Below, piece after piece: positions 25,613 through 34,304 of a stretch of DNA of 64,000 nt. How positions within the stretch are numbered: position 1 is the stretch's first letter; every line of letters starts with the position of its first letter. The notes under the pieces were generated by a model. The model was not told the DNA's origin. It saw only the letters and a list, made by a program, of their open reading frames with translations, and did not search any database. The translations under genes were made by a program, and so were the position numbers. Origin of the DNA: Methanoregulaceae archaeon (GTDB taxonomy: Archaea; Halobacteriota; Methanomicrobia; Methanomicrobiales; Methanospirillaceae); assembly GCA_015660965.1 (NCBI GenBank), contig JACTVG010000005.1:62001-126000 (forward strand), in the 5' to 3' direction.

Positions 25613-26632
25613 ATGGCGAACACAATTTCAACAAATGATAAAAATCTGACGTGTCCGAAGTGCAACAATCCGGTTAAACCGAATGAGAAATTCTGTGGCA
25701 ACTGTGGTGCAAAACTTGATTTCCAACCAAAGTGTGCAAAGTGCGGAGCAAGTCTCTCACCGACAGTAAAATTCTGCGATAATTGTGGAACTCCGGTCGG
25801 AAAAACGATCGTTGCACCACAACCCGTGACACCCAAAACGGTTTCACCGTCTCCCCCGCCGCCTCCTCCACCAGTACAACCACCAAAACCAATCCCAAAA
25901 CCTCCTGTAGCTCAAACTCCTCCACCTCCTCCAAAACCGGTCACACCCTCAAAAGTGCAGACACCACCACCTCCACCAGTGCAGCAACCGAAATCAATCC
26001 CCAAACCTCCCGTAACTCAACCTCCACCGCCACCCCTTGTCCAACCGCCTCCCCCACCTTCTGCTCCGATTGCAAAGGCAAAACCTGCAATAAATCAAAA
26101 AATGGTTATTATGGGGGTTGTTGTTCTTGTAATTATCCTTGCCGGCGTTTTCGTAGTTCTTCCGGCAATGTCTGGATTAAACCATTCATCTTCAGTTTCA
26201 AGTTCACCAACCCTCTCACCAACAGTTACCCTTACGTTGCAACCTACTTTCGCATCCCAAAATCCAACCACAACATCAAGTTCTCCCACTTCACTTAGCG
26301 CTGAAACCGGTTCACTCCAACCCGGTCCGACGCAGAATCCTCCAAGCAAGTTGATGGTCTATTTTTCAGTCCAAAAAGATGCGATTACCAATGATGTGAC
26401 CGTAACACTATCTGGAGGCCCAGGTCAGGTAATCGTGAAAAATGTTGAGTTCCAGTTGACGCGGTCGGATGGCCAGGTGTTGACGAAAGATTTTGCACCG
26501 AACCAGAAGATCAATGAAGCAACACTTCAAGGGACTTCTGGAGCTGATCGCGTCGTGGTCACCGTTTCATACTTTAATGGCGAAACCTATACGATGGTCG
26601 ATCAGTTGGTTCAGATGAGACAAAAGATGTAA
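25613..26632 (+). CDS. Double zinc-ribbon, proline-rich, single-pass membrane protein
   Basis: About 339 residues. Two N-terminal zinc ribbons (CPKCN...FCGNCG and CAKCG...FCDNCG), then ~90 residues of Pro runs and repeats, then one membrane helix (MVIMGVVVLVIILAGVFVVL), a Ser/Thr-rich stalk and a ~95-residue C-terminal domain predicted to be beta-sandwich and outside the cell. This is the same plan as the TIR protein at 29.5 kb without the TIR domain. A GGAGGT ribosome site lies 11 bases before ATG 25613 and 5 before an in-frame TTG (25607), so either may be used. Function unknown; perhaps a signal relay or scaffold across the membrane. Confidence 0.72.
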   Translation: MANTISTNDKNLTCPKCNNPVKPNEKFCGNCGAKLDFQPKCAKCGASLSPTVKFCDNCGTPVGKTIVAPQPVTPKTVSPSPPPPPPPVQPPKPIPKPPVAQTPPPPPKPVTPSKVQTPPPPPVQQPKSIPKPPVTQPPPPPLVQPPPPPSAPIAKAKPAINQKMVIMGVVVLVIILAGVFVVLPAMSGLNHSSSVSSSPTLSPTVTLTLQPTFASQNPTTTSSSPTSLSAETGSLQPGPTQNPPSKLMVYFSVQKDAITNDVTVTLSGGPGQVIVKNVEFQLTRSDGQVLTKDFAPNQKINEATLQGTSGADRVVVTVSYFNGETYTMVDQLVQMRQKM

Positions 26633-26761
26633 TATCCCTTTTTTCTATTATCTAAAAATCAATTCATATACCAGCTAGTAACGTCGAAAAATGGGTACTC
26701 CAATTCCCTTATCTATTGAAATTAAGATGGATGGTATTTTTTTATAGAATACAAATCCCCT

Positions 26762-27250
26762 TTACCCATTTTTCGCGCCTGTCAAACGAGAAATTTCGCG
26801 AATCGCTGTATTGATTAGATCAGTGACAGTGCTGATAATGTCTTCAACAATACCGCCCTGTCCCTTGATTTTAAGGGTTAGAGTTTGCTGGTAGAGATAC
26901 TGTCCGCTTCTCCCGTTAATTGTGACATCTGCCGTAACACCAGCAGGTACATTTTGGGGGATCGTGAGAACATAAGTAAACGATTTTGGATAGGGACCCT
27001 GGTACGTGCCGAGGTTGAGAGTCTGGGTATACCCCATCGATCCAACATTTGCCGTGAAATCGATTGGTGAGTTGAACCCTGGATTTGCATCGATGGTGAT
27101 GTAGTACGTAATCATGTCACCGGGTTTTCCGGAAGCAGTAACTGGAGTTACTGTAAAGGAATACGGTGCCTCGGCTGAAACTGGTACTATGCAAAGGACA
27201 AGAAGAGAGAGAAAAACAATCGTTACAAAGAGAAAGGAATTTTTGGGCAT
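26762..27250 (-). CDS. Secreted Ig-like/NEW3-like domain protein
   Basis: 162 residues. Clear signal peptide (to about VSAEA, residue 28). The mature part looks like one Ig-like domain of the kind seen in archaeal S-layer and NPCBM/NEW3-type proteins: SGKPGDMITYYITIDANPG, FTYVLTIPQNVPAGVTADVT and QTLTLKIK. A C-terminal amphipathic helix (~135-160) may contact the membrane or a partner, as no true membrane anchor is seen. Single gene between two plus-strand genes. It probably binds or decorates the cell surface; no enzymatic motif. Confidence 0.7.
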   Translation of the reverse strand: MPKNSFLFVTIVFLSLLVLCIVPVSAEAPYSFTVTPVTASGKPGDMITYYITIDANPGFNSPIDFTANVGSMGYTQTLNLGTYQGPYPKSFTYVLTIPQNVPAGVTADVTINGRSGQYLYQQTLTLKIKGQGGIVEDIISTVTDLINTAIREISRLTGAKNG

Positions 27251-27366
27251 GGTAGATGGTTTTGGTACAATAAAAAAAAAGACTTTCCATATGTATTCGT
27301 CAGTTCATTTTCGATACATATTAAAAAGAAGAGAATTTGAATACATTATAGAGAGGCAGAAGACTG

Positions 27367-27894
27367 ATGGATGCACAAGAAGCGGAAGCAGCGTATAGGA
27401 CATTAAAAAACCAGTTGGATTCAGGACAGATCCAGATGGACGTATACGACCAAAAAATCGCCGAACTTCGGTATCAAGACAATACAGGTACCTGGTGGGC
27501 GATCAACGGTACTGACGGTAGCTGGTTGAAATGGACCGGCAGCACGTGGGAACCGGCGTTTGCGCAGCAAGCGTCAGTACAACAAACTCCCCCCCAAGTA
27601 ACTGTTACACCGACAGTTACTACTCCCACTCCAGTGGCAAAAGAGAGAAAGAAACGGAATTGGGTTGGGATTGGGAGCCTTGTGTTCGGTATTTTAGCTT
27701 GGATAATTTTCCCCTATGTTTGTGGAGTTCTCGCTCTCTGTATCGGTATTTTCTCTCTCTATATCACCAGAAAAACGACAGGAAAAATTGCATTCGTGGC
27801 AATCGCTGGGATAGTTATCGCAGTTGCGTCAATAATTCTCAATTTCTTCTACCTCACCCTGTTTGCACCGCATATACTTCCAAGCTTGAAATAA
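27367..27894 (+). CDS. Small membrane protein with SHOCT-like N-terminus
   Basis: 175 residues. The N-terminus (AEAAYRTLKNQLDSGQIQMD then YDQKIAELRYQD) resembles the short helical SHOCT-type oligomerisation motif. A Trp-rich segment follows (GTWWAINGTDGSWLKWTGSTW), then a Pro/Thr linker and three hydrophobic stretches near the C-terminus, the first two in the style of DUF4190 membrane proteins (GIGSLVFGILAWIIF; CGVLALCIGIFSLYI). Cytoplasmic N-terminus and membrane-anchored C-terminus are likely. The Trp-rich stretch is similar in style to ligand or partner-binding segments but cannot be assigned. Stands alone on the plus strand inside the envelope cluster. Confidence 0.68.
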   Translation: MDAQEAEAAYRTLKNQLDSGQIQMDVYDQKIAELRYQDNTGTWWAINGTDGSWLKWTGSTWEPAFAQQASVQQTPPQVTVTPTVTTPTPVAKERKKRNWVGIGSLVFGILAWIIFPYVCGVLALCIGIFSLYITRKTTGKIAFVAIAGIVIAVASIILNFFYLTLFAPHILPSLK

Positions 27895-27921
27895 AACCCG
27901 TCAACAGAAAAGAAAATTTTT

Positions 27922-28590
27922 TTATTTTATATCGGTAGCTTCAAATTTCTTTTTCCGTTTGATACGCTTGTGGCATAGGTACCCGCCGGCGAACAATCCG
28001 ATGAGGACAATCCATGGAGGTAACGGCACAATTAAATTGTATGCGATTGCTGCTGCTGTTTTAGCTTGATTTTCATATTCATAATTACCTTCGGTATGGT
28101 ACAGCGTAGCAACATGTTCCCAGGTTGTCGATTCGTCTTTATGATTATCGGCATCCTTTGCTTTCTGGAGCGCCATATCGTATTCCTTTTCAGCTTGTTT
28201 GCAGACCGCATCCATTGTTTCTTTGTAATTTTTCACATTGCTGCTTTCATCAGGATGAATCCCTTGGTACTGCCATTTGATTCGTAATTTGGGATCATGG
28301 AAATCTGTAGAGAGAAGTACACTACAATTTATCCCTTGATAGGCAACACATTCATCGTAGGATTCTTTCTGGTACTGTTTTACGTAGAGATCAGTGTATT
28401 GTTGACACAACTTTTGGTACTGGTCTCCTTCTGAAATATGGTCCTGTGCACTCATTCTGTATTCCGGGACCGGAGAAAAGAATGCGGTAGTGATAATATC
28501 CTCAATTCCCTGTGCCTTCACAGGAGAAGGTATACATGATAGAATAAATATGAAAAATAAGAGGATAGTAAAAATCTTCACGAGTCGCAT
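27922..28590 (-). CDS. Secreted, C-terminally anchored protein with PLPPWI tail (paralogue A)
   Basis: 222 residues. Signal peptide (to about VKAQG), then a ~140-residue helical ectodomain with several Tyr/Gln-rich helices (YQKLCQQYTDLYVKQYQKES), then a C-terminal PLPPWI motif, a hydrophobic helix (VLIGLFAGGYLC) and a strongly basic end (HKRIKRKKK). It shares its plan with the neighbouring 28674-29390 gene: a similar QYTDLYVKQY/QYSDLFYDQSY core, an AYDMAM/EYDMAL segment and the same tail. The two are probably a tandem duplication. The tail has the layout of a sortase- or archaeosortase-type signal, or it may just be an anchor. Confidence 0.72.
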   Translation of the reverse strand: MRLVKIFTILLFFIFILSCIPSPVKAQGIEDIITTAFFSPVPEYRMSAQDHISEGDQYQKLCQQYTDLYVKQYQKESYDECVAYQGINCSVLLSTDFHDPKLRIKWQYQGIHPDESSNVKNYKETMDAVCKQAEKEYDMALQKAKDADNHKDESTTWEHVATLYHTEGNYEYENQAKTAAAIAYNLIVPLPPWIVLIGLFAGGYLCHKRIKRKKKFEATDIK

Positions 28591-28673
28591 GTATGGAAAT
28601 TGCGAAAAGAATTTATTAAAGATTGCGAATTTTACTTCTGTCGTTTTTCAAAAAAATTTTTGAGAGGGAACTA

Positions 28674-29390
28674 TCAAATTTTACTCTTTTTTTGTTGGAG
28701 TAGAACAACAGCGCCAACAACTGCTACAACAATGATCCATGGTGGTAGCGGAAGTCCAAATGAACTCATTGCTTCTGCTGTCTGTTCTGCGGCCGCGGCA
28801 TCCAATTTGTTAGCATCGGAATTTCGTCCCATTGTTCGATAGACATCGGCTGCATCAGAAAATATTTCTGCCTTTAGTGAATGGTTAGAATCACTCGTTT
28901 TACCCATCGCCATATCATACGCGTTAGCGGATCGACTACAGTAATACGAGGATTGGGAAAGGTATTGTTTTAATTGCCCATTTGTATTCAAAATCTCAGA
29001 AGCAACCGTGTTTTCACTGTTAGCAAATAAATTTGTTTTAAAGTAACTTTTGCTCATGGTACCATCTTTCGAAATATTGTATTTTGGGACAATTGTACTC
29101 AGATATATACTATAGCTCTGATCATAGAACAGATCCGAATACTGTTTGCATTTCGCAGCATTGGCATCGGCGTATGTTTTCCACTGGTTTCCATTCCATT
29201 CAAGAATTGGAAACGGTTCGAAAAAACCTCCGATTGGATCAGCAATAAAATTCGTTAACATAGTTCCTATGTCTGGTTCCCAACCAGCACTATAATCATT
29301 TTGGGCTGCTGCTGGTGGAATGAACGTAATTAAAAAAAGAATCCCGAGGATTACTATGATGAAAAGACATAGAAACGGTGGTTTTCCCAT
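28674..29390 (-). CDS. Secreted, C-terminally anchored protein with PLPPWI tail (paralogue B)
   Basis: 238 residues with a signal peptide (to about PPAAAQ), a helical ectodomain (KCKQYSDLFYDQSYSIYLS; YCSRSANAYDMAMGK; EIFSDAADVYRTMGRNSDAN, TPR-like in spacing), and the tail LPLPPWIIVVAVVGAVVLLQ followed by QKKSKI. The last third matches paralogue A best. Helix periodicity in the ectodomain suggests one or two TPR-like units. It is followed after 83 bases by paralogue A on the same strand and preceded by the TIR gene 114 bases upstream. Function unknown. Confidence 0.72.
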   Translation of the reverse strand: MGKPPFLCLFIIVILGILFLITFIPPAAAQNDYSAGWEPDIGTMLTNFIADPIGGFFEPFPILEWNGNQWKTYADANAAKCKQYSDLFYDQSYSIYLSTIVPKYNISKDGTMSKSYFKTNLFANSENTVASEILNTNGQLKQYLSQSSYYCSRSANAYDMAMGKTSDSNHSLKAEIFSDAADVYRTMGRNSDANKLDAAAAEQTAEAMSSFGLPLPPWIIVVAVVGAVVLLQQKKSKI

Positions 29391-29504
29391 ATCTATTGAA
29401 TGGATTAATTTTTTTAAAAACGTTGCGAAACGAAAACAAATTTTTTATGACAGAAAAATGGGTTAAGATTTTTTACTTACATATCATTTTTTTGATTCTT
29501 GAGT

Positions 29505-31160
29505 TTATAGGCACTGGCCCTGCGTGCATACCGTTCCACCCGTACACACATGCCCGCATGAACCGCAGTTCGATTGAGAGTATCTCAAATCGGTTTGCAC
29601 ACCGTTACAGATATCACAGTACGGTAGTTTGCAGAAATTCAGGCAGTAGCTCCTGAAACAATACGAACCTGATGGACATGCATGCCCGCAGCTTCCACAA
29701 TTCGATGAATCGGATGTCAGGTTTACACAGGTCCCAGAGCATTTAGTATAACCGGAGGTGCAGGTTACTGGTGTTGGGGTCGGTATAGTGGTAGTAACCG
29801 GTTTCACACACACTCCATTTTGGCAGCTTTGACCAGCTTGGCAAAACGCTCCGCACGCCCCACAATTTACTGGATCGGTCAATAAGTTCTTACAAGTTCC
29901 CATACACGAAACCTGTCCTGCGGGGCATGTTTGAAGAGTTGCAGTTGGCGTTGTAGTTGTAACAGCTGTTGAAATTGCTGCGGTGACAGTTGTCGTTGGT
30001 AGTATTGTTGTTGTTACCGGTATTGTTATTGGAATAACTGTTGTTGTGGGAATTGTTGATATGACGGGTGAAATGCACACGCCGTTCTGGCACGTTTGTC
30101 CCACGGAACATGCTATCCCACAACTTCCGCAATTGATGTTATCGTACTGTAAATTCCGGCACGCTCCGTTACAGAGACTTTGGTCTGAGGGACAGGGTGG
30201 GTTTGTGGTATATACAGAAAACGGCGTTGGAGTGTAAGTATAGGTAATTGTAGGAATTAATTGCCCTTCCTGCTGAATATTTTGGTTGTTGTTCGATGGA
30301 GCAGAAGTGGTCATTGTTCCAGGGACGACCTGCTCATTAACCGGAACGAAACCTGGTGCTGATTCTGAACTCGTCACAATTGTTGACGGTGTTGATGTCG
30401 AGCTGGGATGACCAGACAGGGCAAAAAATGCAAGTACTGCGACGAGAATTAAAATACCACCAATGATTTTTAGCGAGATTGGTATTCCGGCAACCTTCAA
30501 CGGTGGTTTAGGGACCTGTGGTGGAGGTGGTGATGGTGGAGAAGGTATTGGTGGAGGCGGGGGACTGGCCGATACAGGTGGTGGTGGAGGTGGAGATGCC
30601 GAAGGAGGCGAAAGCTTTGGTCCAGCTGAAGCACCAGAACCCAATGGTGCTCCGCACTCATCGCAAAACATTTGACCTGGATCTGTGGGATGTCCGCATT
30701 GAGGACAGGAAGGTATTGTTACAGGTTTTCTCTCTTTGCTCTTTTCGAGAATTGACTGAACGGTATTGCATAATCTATCGATATGTTCATCATACGGCGG
30801 CGTAATCGCATCGAGCCAATGCGGGGTGCTGATGAGGTATTCCATGGATTTTGATGGCAGGACATCTTCAATGCGGAATGGGACAATGGAGAGTCCCTTA
30901 TTGACAGCAACGGTGATTTCCCGGACAACGTGAGGTGATTTGTTTGAGTGCGACGAAAAAATCAAAATCATTATTTTACTTGATTCAATGGCCTCGATTA
31001 TTGCCTGCGGAAAGTCTTCTCCAGGAGGAACATCCCGGGGTGCCATCCAGCACTTAATATTCCGTGATTCAAGTTTTGCACACGCGACTTCAGCAACAGA
31101 TTTATCGTTCTGTGCAAAACTGATGAAAACATCGTGCAGATTGATGGAGTCCGAGGTCAT
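29505..31160 (-). CDS. TIR domain - zinc ribbon - Pro-rich - TM - four Cys-rich repeats: receptor-like protein
   Basis: 551 residues. TIR domain at 1-~135: HDVFISFAQNDKSVAE, CWMAPRDVPPGEDFPQAI, ILIFSSHSNKSPHVVREI with E81 at the place of the NAD-cleaving Glu of enzymatic TIRs, and SIVPFRIEDV. Zinc ribbon at 152-173 (CPQCG...FCDECG). Pro-rich linker ~184-222. Membrane helix ~226-250. Then a Ser/Thr-rich stalk and four ~40-residue Stig1-like Cys repeats at about 323-362, 412-451, 467-506 and 510-550, each with NCG[SA]CG at the centre. With no signal peptide, TIR and ribbon should be inside and the Cys repeats outside. TIR proteins cleave NAD or assemble signalling complexes; the ligand and output here are unknown. 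Confidence 0.85.
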   Translation of the reverse strand: MTSDSINLHDVFISFAQNDKSVAEVACAKLESRNIKCWMAPRDVPPGEDFPQAIIEAIESSKIMILIFSSHSNKSPHVVREITVAVNKGLSIVPFRIEDVLPSKSMEYLISTPHWLDAITPPYDEHIDRLCNTVQSILEKSKERKPVTIPSCPQCGHPTDPGQMFCDECGAPLGSGASAGPKLSPPSASPPPPPPVSASPPPPPIPSPPSPPPPQVPKPPLKVAGIPISLKIIGGILILVAVLAFFALSGHPSSTSTPSTIVTSSESAPGFVPVNEQVVPGTMTTSAPSNNNQNIQQEGQLIPTITYTYTPTPFSVYTTNPPCPSDQSLCNGACRNLQYDNINCGSCGIACSVGQTCQNGVCISPVISTIPTTTVIPITIPVTTTILPTTTVTAAISTAVTTTTPTATLQTCPAGQVSCMGTCKNLLTDPVNCGACGAFCQAGQSCQNGVCVKPVTTTIPTPTPVTCTSGYTKCSGTCVNLTSDSSNCGSCGHACPSGSYCFRSYCLNFCKLPYCDICNGVQTDLRYSQSNCGSCGHVCTGGTVCTQGQCL

Positions 31161-31249
31161 TTACTAATCACCTACATCGAATATTCTTCATCCTTGCATG
31201 TCTCATATTTTTACCAATACTATATTTCATCTCCATGTTGACTGTGGCT

Positions 31250-31840
31250 TCAGTTTTCCCCTCTGATCTCTCGTGAGGCATAAATCACGGCAGCTGTAAT
31301 TACAACGATGCAAATAACGGCCATTAGGAAAGCTGCAATACTGGTACCTGCTTGTTCAAGTGCCAGTATCAGTATACCTGGTATCTGGAACAATCCGATG
31401 GTGGTTACTTGTTTGTATGTCGATTGTATCCCGCTCTTCATCGAAGCATCTGGAGTTTTCGGTTGAATTGATGCGACAATCTGGGAGTCAGATAAGGAAC
31501 CCTGTGCATACCCAATAACATCAGCTGTTTTGACCTCGTAATATCGGATTGGATCATCACTAACAAAACAGTCAATCCGGATTGTTTTTGAAGTTGGATA
31601 TACTCGAGCAATTGTTCCAAGAATGTAGGGGATATCATCTTTGAAGGCATCAGGCCCAATTGCAAGATCGACATTATACTTTACGAGAATACTGTCACCG
31701 GATTCGACAACCTGTTGGACAGGGACGAAATTGCCATTGAACGAAGCGACGATTGATGCTGTGTTCTGAGCACCGCTCGCACAAGATACAATGATGATTA
31801 GAGCTAGGATAAAGAGAACAGGAAATTTGTACGTTTTCAT
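31250..31840 (-). CDS. Secreted/membrane protein of unknown function
   Basis: 196 residues. Signal peptide (to about CASGAQ), a ~100-residue ectodomain of alternating hydrophobic residues suggesting beta strands (SIVASFNGNFVPVQQVVESG, SILVKYNVDLAIGPDAF), then two hydrophobic segments near the C-terminus (GLFQIPGILILALEQAG and AAFLMAVICIVVITAAVIYA) and a short basic end. No known family. It starts 17 bases after the stop of the 575-residue secreted protein on the same strand, so the two are almost surely co-transcribed, and the TIR gene follows 90 bases on. It may anchor or partner the larger protein. Confidence 0.68.
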   Translation of the reverse strand: MKTYKFPVLFILALIIIVSCASGAQNTASIVASFNGNFVPVQQVVESGDSILVKYNVDLAIGPDAFKDDIPYILGTIARVYPTSKTIRIDCFVSDDPIRYYEVKTADVIGYAQGSLSDSQIVASIQPKTPDASMKSGIQSTYKQVTTIGLFQIPGILILALEQAGTSIAAFLMAVICIVVITAAVIYASREIRGEN

Positions 31841-31857
31841 GTCATCTTCACCGTCAC

Positions 31858-33585
31858 TTACAGCTCCATGCCATTATAACCGGTCTTCATTGACCCCATG
31901 TTCCAAATATTCGATCCCCAATAGAATGGACTATTCTGAAGTGTGTTCTTCATCGCATCGCTATTGGCGGGGACTTGCCGGTAAATCTCCGCACCGATAT
32001 CAAGACCCCACCAGTCCCAACAGTATTTTGATTTGTCAATATCTGTCCATGTAAATGCAGGCCATTGCATGGGGTGATTGACTGGGTCATTAAGGTAATC
32101 CAGGAACTTCTGTGGATCCGCCTTCGCAGCGTTGTAATAGTTCATCATGTTATTATTAATATTCTGGATGAATCTTTTGTAGACCTGATGTTCTCCGACC
32201 ACATTAATCCCGCCAACGTAATGCCACCCCCACATCCGCTGGGCATAGGCCATGGACGTTGTAATGAAGGTATGGTACCATAATCCTCCATTGTCTGGTC
32301 CGACTTTTATCGGTTGCAACTGGGTCGCATAAATGCCGTCATTAGTACTTGCTGTCTGCTGTTTTGAGATATCCAAAAGAAGTTTATTCCGGGCATCGAC
32401 CATTTTTTTCTGGCTATCGGTCAGAGCAGAATCCGGAACGGAAACAGCTCCGTTAGAAAAAATGCCTTGTTGTGACAGTTTGCTTTCTATCAAGCTCAGT
32501 TGTTGTTGATCAGCCGCGAGATTTTGCCTTGCGATAGCCTGCAACTGGCGGACATTATTTGTCTGTTCCTTGAGATAGTTATGGGCAGTTAATAATGCAT
32601 CAAAAACGTTTCCACTAGTGACATCTAGAGATTCCTGGAACACATCTCCTGGGCTTAGTTGTTTCGCATCTCTATTGAATCGGGCTGTTATCCTATTACC
32701 CAATTCCGATTCCGAGCCAGTAAAGAATTGGTTAAGGGATGAATCTGTCTTAGCTTTTTCGAAATCATCTGTAAATAGAAATCTACTGAGATCGGTCCAG
32801 TCAGAACTATCAAATCTGGACGAATGGCTTTGCAAAGTATGTGTCTTTGCATATTCTTTGAGGGCATTTATGAATTCGTCCTGGACTTGGGACTTGGTGA
32901 GAATAATTTTCCAATCTTCTGGTGGTATGCCAAAACCTTCGCAATCTGATCCAGGGTTTGATGGTGTTGGTTGACTCGCCTGAGTTCCAGATTCTTTATC
33001 AATAATTCCTTTCGCACAGGATTCAGCGGCGTTCATCATCGATGTGAACGCACCATCACCAGAGTTAATTCCTACACCGGATATGAAAATGTAATTATTG
33101 TTTTTGTAATTGAGGACATGAATTCCATCATACATGTAATTATTATTTGATTCCCCTTGTTTTGATGAATAGATAGCTCTGGTTGGTTCCTGCCCCCATT
33201 CAAGAACTACTGAATTTTTTCCAGTAAAGTCCGGTCTTGATTTTGGCATATTATTTGCTCGCCCTTTGAATTCGTCTTGAGCAACATCAGGACTTTCTGT
33301 ATGAATTTCAATCTCAACTCCCGTGCCGCTACCCTTATACAGGATATCACCGTATCCACCATATTGGCATGTCAGGGCACTATAACCCGTATTGGGATCA
33401 TTTTCGGTATAATTATAGTTAAGGGTCTGACTCACACCTCCACAACTACAGTCTGCAGCTGTAAAGAATGTTGCATGGACGGTTCCGACAATGCCCACAG
33501 AAGAACATAAAAACACAGCAAGAATAATTACCAGGAATTCACGGGTTAATTTCTGGTATTTCCAAAGGATTTCTATAAAAATCAT
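31858..33585 (-). CDS. Large secreted protein of unknown function
   Basis: 575 residues. N-terminal hydrophobic segment (~15-37, ending VGTVHA) acts as signal peptide or anchor. A short Cys-bearing region (ADCSCGG...LTCQYGGYG) follows, then a ~110-residue strand-rich domain with VEIEIHTESPDV and HVLNYKNNNYIFISGVG, a helical, Gln-rich middle (~330-395), and a Trp/Tyr-rich C-terminal domain (YAQRMWGWHYVGG, PAFTWTDIDKSKYCWDWWG). There is no C-terminal membrane helix. The Trp-rich end could bind carbohydrate or wall polymers, which is a guess. First gene of the minus-strand envelope run; the upstream 146 bases are AT-rich. Confidence 0.7.
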   Translation of the reverse strand: MIFIEILWKYQKLTREFLVIILAVFLCSSVGIVGTVHATFFTAADCSCGGVSQTLNYNYTENDPNTGYSALTCQYGGYGDILYKGSGTGVEIEIHTESPDVAQDEFKGRANNMPKSRPDFTGKNSVVLEWGQEPTRAIYSSKQGESNNNYMYDGIHVLNYKNNNYIFISGVGINSGDGAFTSMMNAAESCAKGIIDKESGTQASQPTPSNPGSDCEGFGIPPEDWKIILTKSQVQDEFINALKEYAKTHTLQSHSSRFDSSDWTDLSRFLFTDDFEKAKTDSSLNQFFTGSESELGNRITARFNRDAKQLSPGDVFQESLDVTSGNVFDALLTAHNYLKEQTNNVRQLQAIARQNLAADQQQLSLIESKLSQQGIFSNGAVSVPDSALTDSQKKMVDARNKLLLDISKQQTASTNDGIYATQLQPIKVGPDNGGLWYHTFITTSMAYAQRMWGWHYVGGINVVGEHQVYKRFIQNINNNMMNYYNAAKADPQKFLDYLNDPVNHPMQWPAFTWTDIDKSKYCWDWWGLDIGAEIYRQVPANSDAMKNTLQNSPFYWGSNIWNMGSMKTGYNGMEL

Positions 33586-33731
33586 ACGAGTTCCGAATAA
33601 TTATACACTCATTTCATGGACTATAAACAATACGAATTGTTTCTTGTGGCGACAACCTAAAAACCCTGTCAATCAGACATTAAAATAAAGATAAATAGAT
33701 CCTCATAGTTGACGTAAAATTTCGTTCTGAA

Positions 33732-34298
33732 TTACTGCTTATCACTAACTTTTCGATTCTTGTGGTATTTGGACAGGGTTGCCTTATGCTGATCGAGATA
33801 CTTGGCGTCGCCTTTCTTATCATAGGGACGCTCTGCCCGTTCCGTTGTGTAAAAGACTAGTTGCCCAATTGGCATCCCTGCATATATTTTCACGGGTCGT
33901 GGGTTGACGTTGGACATCTCTAAAGTTATCGTACCACGAAATCCCGCATCGATCCAACCACCAGTTTGGTGAAGTGCAATCCCGAGGCGAGCAATGCTAC
34001 TCTTGCCTTCAATCGTTGCTACGATATTGTCAGGGAGTTCTATCGATTCCAAAGTTTCAGTTAAAACAAACTGACTAGGTTTTAAAATAAAAGATTCGGC
34101 ATGCATCTCTTCGACTTCAGCAATGATAGTGTCATGGTTGTACGGATCGATGACATCATTGCCCTCTTTATACCAGACAAAATGATTACCAAGCCTAATA
34201 TCGACTGAGTTTGGCTGAACCAAATTTGGGTCGTACGGATTGATTTTAATATAGCCCCTACCGATTCGATCCCGCAACTGCCAATCTACGAGAATCAT
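33732..34298 (-). CDS. dcd: dCTP deaminase
   Basis: 188 residues. Family motifs: [35 protein letters not shown] and [15 protein letters not shown], the last with the catalytic Glu of the trimeric dCTP deaminase/dUTPase superfamily. It deaminates dCTP to dUTP for thymidylate synthesis; some archaeal members also hydrolyse dUTP, which cannot be judged by eye. Last gene of the GGGP synthase-trmJ-dcd run, beginning 6 bases after trmJ ends. Confidence 0.93.
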   Translation of the reverse strand: MILVDWQLRDRIGRGYIKINPYDPNLVQPNSVDIRLGNHFVWYKEGNDVIDPYNHDTIIAEVEEMHAESFILKPSQFVLTETLESIELPDNIVATIEGKSSIARLGIALHQTGGWIDAGFRGTITLEMSNVNPRPVKIYAGMPIGQLVFYTTERAERPYDKKGDAKYLDQHKATLSKYHKNRKVSDKQ

Positions 34299-34304
34299 TC
34301 AAGA

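Noticed and set aside
30463-30675. Gly-rich open frame on the plus strand opposite the Pro-rich linker of the TIR protein
   Set aside because: It is the complement of proline codons (CCN read as NGG), with no start context; the same applies to similar frames opposite the Pro-rich part at 25.8-26.1 kb.
29505-31160. A Thoeris or CBASS defence locus around the TIR gene
   Set aside because: No SIR2/ThsA, cyclase or phage-defence effector lies nearby; neighbours are secreted and membrane proteins and the TIR protein itself has a membrane helix and ectodomain.
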